From Erysipelotrichaceae bacterium (GTDB lineage: Bacteria > Bacillota_I > Bacilli_A > Erysipelotrichales > Erysipelotrichaceae), in NCBI GenBank assembly GCA_017511325.1, contig JAFWKS010000230.1, positions 1-14,849 of the forward strand: 14,849 nucleotides of DNA, given 5' to 3'. Position numbers and translations under genes: made by a program. The first letter of the stretch is position 1, and every line of letters begins with the position of its first letter. This document shows, piece after piece, positions 6,141-14,538 of this stretch. The notes under the pieces were generated by a model. That model was not told the origin of the DNA, made no database searches, and saw nothing but the letters and a program-made list of their open reading frames with translations.

Positions 6141-8025
6141 CTTTCTGGGAGAAACAGACTTCCATGAAATTGCGGTCGATATTCTGCAGGAATTCCGGAT
6201 TCTCTACATAGAGTTTCTTCTTTTCGATCTTTGTGCAGAACATGATGCCCGCATAAGGCGCAATATCTATTTCAATCGAATTAGGCAGACCGTGCGAAGA
6301 GACCTTTGAAGATCTGACTGGTTTATAATTGCACATGTTGCAGCCGGAATAGATATCCTTTTCCGAATTGATCATTTCAGTATAGGTACCGGCAAGAGGC
6401 ACGCCGATTCTGTAGTTGTTGTAAGTCACATCCTTCATGTTGAGGACGATCAGGAAGCAGTAGTCTTCATCATAGCGCACATAGCTGTAGATAGACTGCT
6501 GATAATTGTCCGCATCGATCCATTTAAATGAGAATGTTTCATAATCATAGGCATAGAAAGCCTTGTAGGTCTTGTGTATCTGACACAGATCCCTGAAATA
6601 GCGGTTGAAGGAATCGTGCATCGGATAGGACATGATGCTCCAGTCAGCCCCGATGCTTTCATCGAATTCCCTGAACATCGCGATATCATTACCGATGAAA
6701 TTAAGTTTCTTGCCCGGATGGGTAAACATATACAGGAAAAGATTGCGGCACTGCTTGAACTTGGCATCGTAATCTCCCCACATCTTGTTTATGATGGTGC
6801 CTTTCATATGGACGACTTCATCATGCGACAAAGGCAGGATGAATTTCTCTGAATAGAAGTATGCCATGGAGAAAGTCAGTTTATTGTGGTTGTACTGTCT
6901 TTCATTAGGATCTAATCCATAATATTTGAGCGTATCGTTCATCCAGCCGAGATCCCACTTGTAGTCGAAACCCAATCCATCATTCTCGGTTTTTTCCGTA
7001 ACTTTTGGATAAGCTGTTGAATCTTCCGCTATCAGCATGATATCCGGATGTTCCTTCTTGATCGAATAGTTGAATCGTTTGACGAAATTGATGCCGTCGT
7101 GATTCATTCCCAGATTGCAGTTGCCGTCAGGATAGATGAGATTGGATACCGCATCCATTCTTAGACCATCAATATGGTATTCGCTCAAAAACAGATTTGC
7201 GGAAGACATCAGATAGGAGATGACCGGACCTGATCCCAGATCGAAGAGGTAAGACCCCCATTGTGATCTGGCTCTGTCTACATCTTTGCTTTCGTAACAT
7301 GGTTCGCCATCAAAACAAGCCAAGCCGTAGTCATCGACTGCAAAATGCACATAGGCGACATCAAGGATGACACCGATATCGTTGAGATGGCACTCATTTA
7401 TGAAATCCATCAGATCGTATGGTGTTCCATATCTGCTGGTGGCCGACATGAAGCCGGTAGCCTGATAGCCCCAGGAACCGTCAAACGGATGTTCAACGAT
7501 CGGCATCAGTTCAATATGCGAATAGCCCATATTCCTGACATAAGGAATTAGCTTCTCTTTAAGTTCCCTGTATGACGCCAGTTCACCATCATGCATGAAG
7601 CCGTTCGGGTGGACTTCATAGATGTTCAGGCGGTTGTTGTATGAAAAGTTTCGCTTCTCCATGTATTCATTGTCGGTGAATTTATACAGCGAAAGATCAT
7701 ACATCACTGAAGCGTTGGCTGGTCTTCTTTCTGAATAGAATGCATACGGATCAGATTTGTAATACTGTTCGCCGTTTTGTGTGGTTATGCGATAGCGGTA
7801 GGAATAAATGCAGTCACAGTTATCAATGACGATGTGCCAGATCCCTCGCTCATCGATCTTTTCCAGTTCATAAAAGACCTTGAATTCGTCTTTGGACATG
7901 AATACTTCGACCTTCCTGGCATGAGGAGCCCATAAACAAAGCTCGACTCCATCGCCGAGCTTGTGACATCCCATGTATTTATAGGCCTGTGTATCTAATC
8001 CGTAAAAGAAATAGTCCAGGTTCAC
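6133..8025 (-). CDS. glgB: 1,4-alpha-glucan branching enzyme
   Basis: 630 aa, GH13 subfamily 9. It cuts alpha-1,4 glucan chains and rejoins them as alpha-1,6 branches, finishing glycogen. An N-terminal CBM48-like region (about 20-110) is followed by the catalytic barrel: HPFDGSWGYQATGF, region I ILDVAYVHF (Asp222, His227), region II DGLRMDAV (nucleophile Asp291), region III IAEDST (acid/base Glu334) and region IV PLSHDEVVH (Asp402), then a C-terminal beta domain. Some usual motifs are altered: YEVHPNGF replaces YEVHLGSW, and IGNDIAMFREF (444-454) replaces the MGxEFGQ stretch, so it is a divergent member with all catalytic residues intact. The start is GTG, overlapping the glgA stop by 4 bases (GTGA), with AAAGG 10 bases upstream. 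It is the last gene of the glycogen cluster. Confidence 0.95.
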   Translation of the reverse strand: MNLDYFFYGLDTQAYKYMGCHKLGDGVELCLWAPHARKVEVFMSKDEFKVFYELEKIDERGIWHIVIDNCDCIYSYRYRITTQNGEQYYKSDPYAFYSERRPANASVMYDLSLYKFTDNEYMEKRNFSYNNRLNIYEVHPNGFMHDGELASYRELKEKLIPYVRNMGYSHIELMPIVEHPFDGSWGYQATGFMSATSRYGTPYDLMDFINECHLNDIGVILDVAYVHFAVDDYGLACFDGEPCYESKDVDRARSQWGSYLFDLGSGPVISYLMSSANLFLSEYHIDGLRMDAVSNLIYPDGNCNLGMNHDGINFVKRFNYSIKKEHPDIMLIAEDSTAYPKVTEKTENDGLGFDYKWDLGWMNDTLKYYGLDPNERQYNHNKLTFSMAYFYSEKFILPLSHDEVVHMKGTIINKMWGDYDAKFKQCRNLFLYMFTHPGKKLNFIGNDIAMFREFDESIGADWSIMSYPMHDSFNRYFRDLCQIHKTYKAFYAYDYETFSFKWIDADNYQQSIYSYVRYDEDYCFLIVLNMKDVTYNNYRIGVPLAGTYTEMINSEKDIYSGCNMCNYKPVRSSKVSSHGLPNSIEIDIAPYAGIMFCTKIEKKKLYVENPEFLQNIDRNFMEVCFSQKEK

Positions 8026-9464
8026 TTCTCAAGGACCTTTCTGTAAAGATCTTCGTATTCCTTTGCGGATTTATTAAAGGAAACATCAGTTCTCATCGCA
8101 TTCTTGATCAGCATCTTCCATCTCTCAGGATATTCATAATACTGAGTATAGGCGTAGTTGAATACCTTCAGGAAATCTTCGACTGAATAAGGACCGAATG
8201 AGAAGCCGGTACCTTCATTTGTATATTCGTTGAGCGGAGTGACGGTATCTTTCAGACCACCAGTCTCTCTTACAAACGGAAGCGTTCCATAACGCATAGC
8301 GATAAGCTGTGAGATGCCGCACGGTTCAAACAGTGAAGGCATTATCAACATATCGAGACCGGCATACATCTGGTGAGCCAATGGTTCGTTGTAGCCGCAA
8401 AAGTAGACAAAGTGACCCTTGTTTTCTGCTTCCAGCATCTTGAATGAATATTCATGCTTGGATTCACCGGTTCCTAAGATCGCAACCTGCACATCGCGAT
8501 GCAGCAGTTCCTGAATGGCACCCAGGAAGATATCGGCACCTTTCTGGAAAGTGAGTCGCGAGACCATACCGATCAAAAGTGTATCAGGCTTGTCCTCGAG
8601 ACCGAGCTGATATTGCAATGAGCGTTTATTTTCTCTCTTGCCGCTGATATAGTTGCGTAATGAATAGCGTTTGTATATGCACTGGTCAGTAGCCGGATTG
8701 AACAGGTCGGTATCGATACCATTGACGATACCATAGAGGTCATCATGACGGTAACGCAGGATGACATCTAGTCTGTTGCCAAGTTCCGGAGTCTGTATCT
8801 CGTGCGCATAGGTTTTTGAAACTGTAGTAACGAAGTCGGCATAGATGATACCGATCTTCATGAAGTTGCACGAATCATTGAAACGCAGATCGCCATTCTC
8901 ATAATATTTGTAATCGAAAGCCAGATCATCAAACAATACCTGCTTGTCATATTCGCCCTGGTAAGCCAGGTTGTGGATAGTCAGGATGTGCTTGATATTT
9001 CTGATCGATTCGATCGCATTGAATCTGATCTTGCACAAAGCAGGAAGGATCGCGGTGTGGTAGTCATGTTCATGACAGACATCCGGATAGTAGTCCAGCT
9101 TGATCATCATTTCAATGACTGCCACATTGAAGAAGGAGAATCTGGCGGCATCATCCTGATAGCCGTAGATGCCGTCACGATTGAAGAACGTGTCATTCTC
9201 AATGAACAGATATTCAACGCCTTCATTCATGTATGAGTATACGTTTGCTTCTTCATTGATATAACCACTATGAACATAGATATGATCAAGATATTTCATA
9301 CCCTCATAATATTTTTCCTTGATAGTCTTGAACATCGGCATGACGACTCTGACTTCAAATTCCTTCTTGTCGATAACTTTAGGCAGAGCATACACGACAT
9401 CGGCTAAACCGCCGGTCTTGACAAACGGCAGTGATTCAAAAGAAACAAACAATACTTTTTTCAT
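8022..9464 (-). CDS. glgA: Glycogen synthase (ADP-glucose dependent, GT5)
   Basis: 480 aa, normal length. It transfers glucose from ADP-glucose to the non-reducing end of alpha-1,4 glucan. The N-terminal Rossmann domain carries the signature KTGGLADV (16-23) and HEHDYHTAIL (131-140), and the C-terminal domain carries SRLTFQKG (Arg303, Lys308) and SLFEPCGISQL (Glu380, the conserved GT-B glutamate), followed by TGGLKDTV. The start ATG shares one base with the glgD stop (TAATG), and its GAGGAGAT binding site lies inside the last codons of glgD, so the two genes are likely to be translationally coupled. Downstream it overlaps glgB by 4 bases. Confidence 0.97.
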   Translation of the reverse strand: MKKVLFVSFESLPFVKTGGLADVVYALPKVIDKKEFEVRVVMPMFKTIKEKYYEGMKYLDHIYVHSGYINEEANVYSYMNEGVEYLFIENDTFFNRDGIYGYQDDAARFSFFNVAVIEMMIKLDYYPDVCHEHDYHTAILPALCKIRFNAIESIRNIKHILTIHNLAYQGEYDKQVLFDDLAFDYKYYENGDLRFNDSCNFMKIGIIYADFVTTVSKTYAHEIQTPELGNRLDVILRYRHDDLYGIVNGIDTDLFNPATDQCIYKRYSLRNYISGKRENKRSLQYQLGLEDKPDTLLIGMVSRLTFQKGADIFLGAIQELLHRDVQVAILGTGESKHEYSFKMLEAENKGHFVYFCGYNEPLAHQMYAGLDMLIMPSLFEPCGISQLIAMRYGTLPFVRETGGLKDTVTPLNEYTNEGTGFSFGPYSVEDFLKVFNYAYTQYYEYPERWKMLIKNAMRTDVSFNKSAKEYEDLYRKVLEK

Positions 9465-10579
9465 TAGATTCGATCTCCTCGCTTGATATAGATAGGTTCT
9501 TCCTTGCTACCCTTGAGTTCCTTGATGTGCGTGATGATAGAAAGTCTGTCAACGACTGCACATTCCAGTTTGACGTTCTTGTCGATAAGCGTATCAGGAA
9601 GGATTACTGAATCCTTGATAACAGCACCTTCTCTGACGACGACATTCCTGCCGATGACAGAGTTGATGACGGTACCTTCGATCTGACAGCCGTTGGCGAT
9701 GATCGAACCCGAAACCTTGGCACCGCTCTTATACAAAGTCGGGCAGGAGTCGTTGGTCATCGTATAGATCGGCCAGTCATCATTGATGAGCTTGAGAAGT
9801 TCCTTCTCCTGCTTGATCTCCATGTTTGCTTCATAATAAGCAGTAAGCGTAGAGATGCAGGCGAAGTAGCCGTGGTTGGCATAAGCACCGATCTTCATGA
9901 CTTTAGTGCAGTCTCTGATGATGTCAGAAAGTGAATAGAGCGATGAAGTCATACTGGCTTCTTCAACCAGCTGCTTGAAGGTCAAAGTCGACATGACATA
10001 AGTCTCAAGTGAGATAGCAGCTTTCTTGTATTTGCCGCGGTTCTTGTGGAACTCACTGATGCGCTGGTCCTTGTCGATAACGACAGTATCGCCCATCAGA
10101 TACTTGCGGTCAGCATTGTTGGAGTTGTGATAAAGAACAGTGATATCGTTCTTTGACTTGATATGGTAGTCCAGCATCTCCGAGAAATCCTGTTTGAAGA
10201 TGAAGTGTGACGGAGCGATGATGACATAAGCCGGATTTTCAACATCGATGAATTCCATGTAGGTCTTGAAAGCCTGGATATCGACATTGAACATATCGTT
10301 GTTGGAATAGTCTACATCGCCATGCAGCAGATGGATCTTTCCTCTTTTGGAGTTGATGTTGTAGCTGGTATGCGTTACATGTTCAACTGTTGAACGAGGC
10401 CTGTTCTTAATGAACAGTTTGATATTGTCGATACCAGAGTTGGTAAAGTTTGAAAGCATGAAGTCGATGACTCTGTATCTGCCCAGAATGGAAGTTGCAG
10501 AGATCGGACGGAAGTCTTCAAGTCCTCTGACGTGGACATAATTCGGTTCGAAATTGAGAATACCTAATATTTTACTCAT
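9464..10579 (-). CDS. glgD: Glucose-1-phosphate adenylyltransferase subunit GlgD (regulatory)
   Basis: 371 aa. It is a paralogue of GlgC found in Bacillota, where GlgD forms a mixed complex with GlgC and modulates its activity while having little or no catalysis itself. Family features are the opening [29 protein letters not shown] and NSGI, followed by a nucleotidyltransferase fold and a C-terminal left-handed beta-helix of hexapeptide repeats (from about residue 285, e.g. [15 protein letters not shown]). The glycine-rich AGGRGSRL loop and the SGDH motif of GlgC are missing (the latter position reads APSHF), supporting a non-catalytic role. It overlaps glgC by 4 bases (ATGA), with AGGTGG 6 bases before its ATG. 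Confidence 0.95.
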   Translation of the reverse strand: MSKILGILNFEPNYVHVRGLEDFRPISATSILGRYRVIDFMLSNFTNSGIDNIKLFIKNRPRSTVEHVTHTSYNINSKRGKIHLLHGDVDYSNNDMFNVDIQAFKTYMEFIDVENPAYVIIAPSHFIFKQDFSEMLDYHIKSKNDITVLYHNSNNADRKYLMGDTVVIDKDQRISEFHKNRGKYKKAAISLETYVMSTLTFKQLVEEASMTSSLYSLSDIIRDCTKVMKIGAYANHGYFACISTLTAYYEANMEIKQEKELLKLINDDWPIYTMTNDSCPTLYKSGAKVSGSIIANGCQIEGTVINSVIGRNVVVREGAVIKDSVILPDTLIDKNVKLECAVVDRLSIITHIKELKGSKEEPIYIKRGDRI

Positions 10580-11727
10580 TGTGCGCCACCTGCCTTTGCT
10601 AAAAGGGCTTTTGATACAAGCAGGACTTCATTTGAATCCTTCTTGCCTAAAACAGCTCCATCCGGGATCTTTACGTCGTCAGCTACCAGACACTTTGTCA
10701 GTTTAGCGCCCTTTCCTACTACAACATTGTTCATGATAACTGAATCCTTGACTTTGGCGCCTTCTTCGATCTCGGCACCTGAGAATATTACTGAATGTTC
10801 AACCTCTCCGTTGATGATAGCACCCTGAGTGATGAAAGCATTGTCGATCTTGGCATCTTCACCGATGACCTGCGGAGTTGCGCTTGGGTCGTCTGTATAG
10901 ATCTTCCATGATGCGTCAAACAGATCGAGACCGCTGTTGTCTTTCAGAAGATCCATATTTGCTTCCCAGAGGGAATCGATCGTACCTACATCCTTCCAGT
11001 AGCCCTTGAATCTGTAAGCCTGAAGCTTGAGACCGTCTTTGAGGTAATCAGGAATGATGTTCTTGCCGAAGTCGTGAGCGGATTCGCTGTCCTTGGCATC
11101 CTCTTTCAGATACTTTCTTAAAGTCTTGTAAGAGAAGATATAGACACCCATTGAGGCCAGATTTGACTTTGGCTCTTTTGGTTTTTCTTCAAATTCAACG
11201 ATCCTGTCGGTCTTGTCAGTGTTCATGATACCGAAACGGCTGGCTTCCTTGATCGGAACTTCAATGACAGCGATCGTCGCATCAGCACCGGCTTCGATAT
11301 GCGCCTTCAGCATCTTTTCGTAATTCATCTTGTAGATGTGGTCACCTGACAGGATAAGGACATATTCTGCATCTTCCTGATCAAGGAAATCGAGGTTCTG
11401 ATAGATGGCATCAGCTGTACCGTTGTATAAGCCTAAACCAGTCTCATCTTTTTCACGAGGTGACAATACATAGACGCCACCGCCATTGGAATCAAGGCCC
11501 CAAGTCGATCCTCTTGCAGAATAAGAGCTCAACAGGATCGATTCATACTGTACCAGTACGCCGACCGTTGAGATGTGAGAGTTTGCACAATTTGACAGTG
11601 CAAAGTCGATGATACGATACTTGCCACCGAAGTGGACAGCAGGTTTGGCGACTTTTTTGGTCAGATCAAAAAGTCTGGATCCTCTTCCTCCGGCAAGTAT
11701 CATTGCGACCATATTATTTTTTTTCAT
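10576..11727 (-). CDS. glgC: Glucose-1-phosphate adenylyltransferase, catalytic subunit
   Basis: 383 aa. It makes ADP-glucose from ATP and glucose-1-phosphate, the committed step of bacterial glycogen synthesis. Motifs in order: [10 protein letters not shown] (10-19, nucleotide binding), [37 protein letters not shown] (metal-binding Asp), EFEEKP and [12 protein letters not shown], then hexapeptide repeats of the C-terminal beta-helix. All catalytic motifs are intact. It begins 44 bases after the pullulanase stop, with GAGGAG (11742-11737) 9 bases before the ATG and a probable promoter in the gap. This is the one junction in the cluster with no overlap, so glgCDAB can probably be transcribed both with and without the two upstream genes. 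Confidence 0.97.
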   Translation of the reverse strand: MKKNNMVAMILAGGRGSRLFDLTKKVAKPAVHFGGKYRIIDFALSNCANSHISTVGVLVQYESILLSSYSARGSTWGLDSNGGGVYVLSPREKDETGLGLYNGTADAIYQNLDFLDQEDAEYVLILSGDHIYKMNYEKMLKAHIEAGADATIAVIEVPIKEASRFGIMNTDKTDRIVEFEEKPKEPKSNLASMGVYIFSYKTLRKYLKEDAKDSESAHDFGKNIIPDYLKDGLKLQAYRFKGYWKDVGTIDSLWEANMDLLKDNSGLDLFDASWKIYTDDPSATPQVIGEDAKIDNAFITQGAIINGEVEHSVIFSGAEIEEGAKVKDSVIMNNVVVGKGAKLTKCLVADDVKIPDGAVLGKKDSNEVLLVSKALLAKAGGAQ

Positions 11728-11760
11728 GAAATAGTACTCCTCAATACTTATCTTAATCTA

Positions 11761-11791
11761 ATTATACATCATCAATCTTTGCATATGACAA
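11761..11791 (-). promoter_or_regulatory. Probable internal promoter for glgCDAB
   Basis: On the minus strand, TTGTCA (11791-11786, five of six matches to TTGACA) is followed after 19 bases by a consensus TATAAT (11766-11761). The start site would be near 11754, giving a leader of about 27 bases that includes the glgC binding site GAGGAG. The spacer is longer than the ideal 17, which lowers confidence. The -35 lies within the last codons of the pullulanase gene. Confidence 0.6.
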
Positions 11792-13469
11792 GGGAATGGG
11801 CAGAAACAAAAACGTTTTCTTTGATGAGATCGCAGCTGCCTTCATCATCATAGATCACATGGTGTTTCAAACCATCTTCATAGGTCAGATCATCATTGCT
11901 TGGGTTGAAATATACTGATATATCACCTGCCTGATACTGCATGATCCTGCCCAGTGTCTTGAAGCTGATCTTAACGTCATTCGCATTGAAAGCCGTGATG
12001 TTTTTTCTTAGTTCGATTAATTCTTCGACCTTCCTAACAAGGTCATCATTTCTGATCCTCAGGTTCCAGTCCAGTTTATTGACTTTATCCGGTGCATTAT
12101 AGCTGTTCCTAAGACCCTGCTTGGTCCTTAAAAATTCCTGACCTGAATGGATGAAAGGGAAGCCTCTTGAAAGGATGACCAGAGCCAAGGCCAGAAAACA
12201 TCTTTTTCTGATCGTTTCTTCATCTTCGTTATTCATAAAGATCGACATGCGATCAAAGAATGTATAGTCATCGTGGCATTCCACATAGTTGATGGTCTGT
12301 GAACTGTTCAGATATTCATTCTCGCTTGAAATATATCTCATGACATCCTGATCGATCAGGTCATTGCCGCTGACATAGTGGATCATCGTCTCTCTGAAGG
12401 AATCGTTGAACATTTTGATCTCAGGCATCTTGCGGGCATTGATGATCGTAGCTCTGAATTCTTCTTCCAGGGCATCGCCCATGTTCCAGCCTTCGCCATA
12501 GACGATGAAGTCCGGCTTGAATGTCCTGATGTTTTCACACATCTTGTTGACGGTATGGGAACCCATGATCCCCATCAGATCGAGTCTGATACCGTCGATG
12601 TCGAACATGTACACATAGCGTTCGATCATCTCCAGGATATACGCGTGGACAAAAGGATTTTCGGTATCGACCTCGCTTCCGCATAGCGTTCCAGCCGCCA
12701 GCTTTCCTTCGCTGGTCAGACGATACAGTTTGCCTTTCAGCATCTTTCCCAGATCGTTGGTCTTGACGTTGTAGACATGATTGAAAACGCAGTCCAAAGT
12801 CACACGGATGTCGTTCTGGTGCAGCACGTTGACCGCCTGTCTAAGTTCATTGATGTAGGCATAAGGATCATCGGCATTTACGACATAATCCTTTTTGACA
12901 TAGTTGTAGGCGATCGGGTTGTAACCCCAGTTGTAGTCGGTCTTGTCGTTGTCAAAGTCGAATACAGGCATCAGCTGCAGATGGCTTATGCCAAGTTCCT
13001 TAAGATAATCAAGGCCGATACTGCAGCCGTCTTTTTTAAGACCGGTCTCCGTAAAGCTGAGGAACTTGCTGCGGTATTTGCCGGTATATGATCTGTCTGA
13101 AGAAAAATCCCTTACCGATACTTCATAGATGATCGGATCATATTTCAAAGTCTTTGGCACATATATGCTTCTGATAAACTTTTCCTTGTTCAGGACATAG
13201 GAATCCTTCTCATCAGACATGAAAGAAAAAGGATCCCTGAAACTTACACCACCATCACATTCATAATGGTATGCGGCAAGTTCATGATCCCCTTCAAGTG
13301 TGATCTCAAAACAGCTTTTATCTTTTTTCATCTGGTGGGATCTATCGCCCATGACCAAAGACATGTTTTCATAATCAGGCGCATATACTCTAAAAACGGT
13401 CTTATCAGGCTGATAAAAGCTTCCCAGATTCTTAATGTCAAAATCATTTGCGACGTCAATATTCTTCAT
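11772..13469 (-). CDS. pulA: Type I pullulanase-like debranching enzyme
   Basis: 565 aa, GH13 of the pullulanase type I group (subfamily 14). It hydrolyses alpha-1,6 branch points. The diagnostic motif YNWGYNP (179-185) is present, with region I TLDCVFNHV, region II GIRLDLMG (nucleophile Asp297), region III VYGEGW (Glu326) and region IV YVECHDDYTFFD (Asp400; usual form YVEAHDNHTLWD). A short CBM48-like N-terminal region (about 15-95) precedes the barrel. There is no signal peptide and no CBM41, so it is cytoplasmic and shorter than many secreted pullulanases, fitting glycogen rather than external starch as substrate. It overlaps the upstream HAD gene by 4 bases (ATGA), with GGAAG 7 bases before the ATG. 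Here it probably fills the role played by GlgX in enterobacteria (inference). Confidence 0.92.
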   Translation of the reverse strand: MKNIDVANDFDIKNLGSFYQPDKTVFRVYAPDYENMSLVMGDRSHQMKKDKSCFEITLEGDHELAAYHYECDGGVSFRDPFSFMSDEKDSYVLNKEKFIRSIYVPKTLKYDPIIYEVSVRDFSSDRSYTGKYRSKFLSFTETGLKKDGCSIGLDYLKELGISHLQLMPVFDFDNDKTDYNWGYNPIAYNYVKKDYVVNADDPYAYINELRQAVNVLHQNDIRVTLDCVFNHVYNVKTNDLGKMLKGKLYRLTSEGKLAAGTLCGSEVDTENPFVHAYILEMIERYVYMFDIDGIRLDLMGIMGSHTVNKMCENIRTFKPDFIVYGEGWNMGDALEEEFRATIINARKMPEIKMFNDSFRETMIHYVSGNDLIDQDVMRYISSENEYLNSSQTINYVECHDDYTFFDRMSIFMNNEDEETIRKRCFLALALVILSRGFPFIHSGQEFLRTKQGLRNSYNAPDKVNKLDWNLRIRNDDLVRKVEELIELRKNITAFNANDVKISFKTLGRIMQYQAGDISVYFNPSNDDLTYEDGLKHHVIYDDEGSCDLIKENVFVSAHSLVICKD

Positions 13470-14278
13470 CGATAATCTTCCAGACGATTCTTGACTTCCA
13501 GGGAATCAACGATGCCCTGAATGATCTTTTCGATCCTGCTGCCTCTTGAATAGTCGGCTTTCACAAAGAACGTAGCTCTTTTGTCTTCATAGAGTTTTTC
13601 TGCTTTGTTCTTTTTGGCGTCATCACCAAACACGGCGATCGTCGTGCCGCCGTTCTGCTGAACGACTTTCATGCTTGGCACATCCGTACTTCCATCTCCG
13701 AAATAGACCATGTTCTGTAATGGAATGTATTTCAGTGAATCAGGTGTTGAACTGTTGAGATCCTCATCATTGGTCTCCATAAATACGCCCTTGGAGATCC
13801 TGAAAAGATATTGCGTTTTCATCGTGTAGTTTACGACTCGGCTTGGCCAAAGGATCCTTCCCTTTTCGTCGTAGGCATAGGTGCACGCATAGATCTTCTT
13901 GAATTCTGAAGCGATCGAAGTGCCCTTGATGATATCGGTGAGACCGGAAGAAATGATGTAGTGCTCAACCTTCACATGATGCTTTTTGCCATAGTCGTTT
14001 ATTCTCTTGAACCAGGTGCTTACACCCTTATAAAGTTCTACATACTTGCCTTCTTCGATCAGCTGTTTCTGGGTCAGACCCTTGTTCTTGTCGATCATCA
14101 GATACATGTAGGAAAGGATCGCGTCGCAATTGTGTTTGTCCGAAAAGTCACCGCACTCTTTCCAGAAATCAGTCGGATTGTCATATCCCAAAGACTGAAT
14201 ATAGTGAAACTCCTGCATATCTTTAGGAGAAAGTGTCTTATCAAAGTCATAGATTAGAGCTAATTTAGCGTTTTTCAT
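13466..14278 (-). CDS. HAD-superfamily phosphatase, substrate unknown
   Basis: 270 aa. The four HAD motifs are visible: IYDFDKTLS (nucleophile Asp11, Asp13), HYIISSG (Ser110/Ser111), the lysine in YTMKTQY (Lys154) and VYFGDGSTDVPSM (Asp195, Asp199). The insert between motifs I and II (about 20-100) acts as a helical cap of the kind seen in phosphoserine phosphatase-like HADs. The family dephosphorylates many small molecules, so the substrate cannot be read off; a phosphorylated sugar or a regulatory target related to glycogen is possible from context only. The ATG has no Shine-Dalgarno, and a perfect extended -10 ends only 9 bases before it, suggesting a nearly leaderless mRNA. A later start is excluded because motif I begins at residue 11. 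The stop overlaps the pullulanase start (ATGA), so it is the first gene of the glycogen cluster. Confidence 0.88.
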   Translation of the reverse strand: MKNAKLALIYDFDKTLSPKDMQEFHYIQSLGYDNPTDFWKECGDFSDKHNCDAILSYMYLMIDKNKGLTQKQLIEEGKYVELYKGVSTWFKRINDYGKKHHVKVEHYIISSGLTDIIKGTSIASEFKKIYACTYAYDEKGRILWPSRVVNYTMKTQYLFRISKGVFMETNDEDLNSSTPDSLKYIPLQNMVYFGDGSTDVPSMKVVQQNGGTTIAVFGDDAKKNKAEKLYEDKRATFFVKADYSRGSRIEKIIQGIVDSLEVKNRLEDYR

Positions 14279-14287
14279 ATTACTTAA

Positions 14288-14296
14288 ATTATATCA
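14288..14296 (-). promoter_or_regulatory. Extended -10 promoter of the HAD-glycogen cluster
   Basis: On the minus strand the sequence TGA-TATAAT is a perfect extended -10 (TATAAT at 14293-14288). No recognisable -35 lies 16-18 bases upstream. The expected transcription start is near 14281, only about three bases before the HAD ATG (14278). Confidence 0.65.
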
Positions 14297-14352
14297 AAAA
14301 CTAACGGGCCTAAAACGATAAAAGTTCCCTTAAACAGTTAACTCATGCCGCT

Positions 14353-14532
14353 TCACTTAAAGTGGATAGTCTCAAACATAAATGGCACCAGAAAACAGGC
14401 AGCTGTCACGATATAGACGATGATGTCATAAAGGGTTTTGCTGCTCGTGTATCCTGTCTGCAGTTTGCAAAACTTGTTTTGAACAAACAGGAGGTGTTGC
14501 GATATATCAACAAAAAATAGAGGACTAGTCCT
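14353..14532 (-). pseudogene. Possible remnant of a small membrane protein
   Basis: Between the dipeptidase and the HAD gene the minus strand is open for 59 codons (stop TGA at 14355-14353) but has no usable ATG or Shine-Dalgarno; the only in-frame ATG is eight codons before the stop. The last 30 codons encode one hydrophobic helix (around IIVYIVTAACFLVPFMF) followed by ETIHFK. Codons in this part (atc, gac, gtg, gcc) resemble those of the neighbouring real genes. It could be the C-terminal fossil of a membrane protein, a small protein with a non-standard start, or chance. I recognise no family. Confidence 0.25.
14463..14494 (+). promoter_or_regulatory. Hairpin followed by an orphan AGGAGG
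   Basis: GTTTG-CAAAA (14463-14472) can pair with TTTTG (14477-14481) and, past an AA bulge, CAAAC (14484-14488), with loop CTTG. Directly after it is AGGAGG (14489-14494), a full Shine-Dalgarno on the plus strand. No ATG follows at a useful distance, and the only frame after it ends within nine codons. It may be a leftover 5' end of a lost gene or may fold usefully on the other strand; no function is assigned. Confidence 0.3.
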
Positions 14533-14538
14533 CTATTT
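14512..14538 (-). terminator. Intrinsic terminator of the dipeptidase gene
   Basis: A 24-base perfect palindrome (14515-14538), forming a 10-bp stem with loop CTAG, is followed on the minus strand by six Ts (complement of 14517-14512, the first three shared with the stem). The dipeptidase stop codon TAG lies within it. It separates the dipeptidase from the HAD-glycogen cluster. Confidence 0.85.

Noticed and set aside
12378..13091. Plus-strand open frames opposite the pullulanase gene
   Set aside because: The pullulanase frame carries all catalytic motifs; the opposite frames are low-complexity shadows.
14345..14416. Plus-strand 23-codon ORF in the intergenic stretch
   Set aside because: It has no Shine-Dalgarno and no recognisable sequence, and it lies opposite the more coding-like minus-strand remnant.
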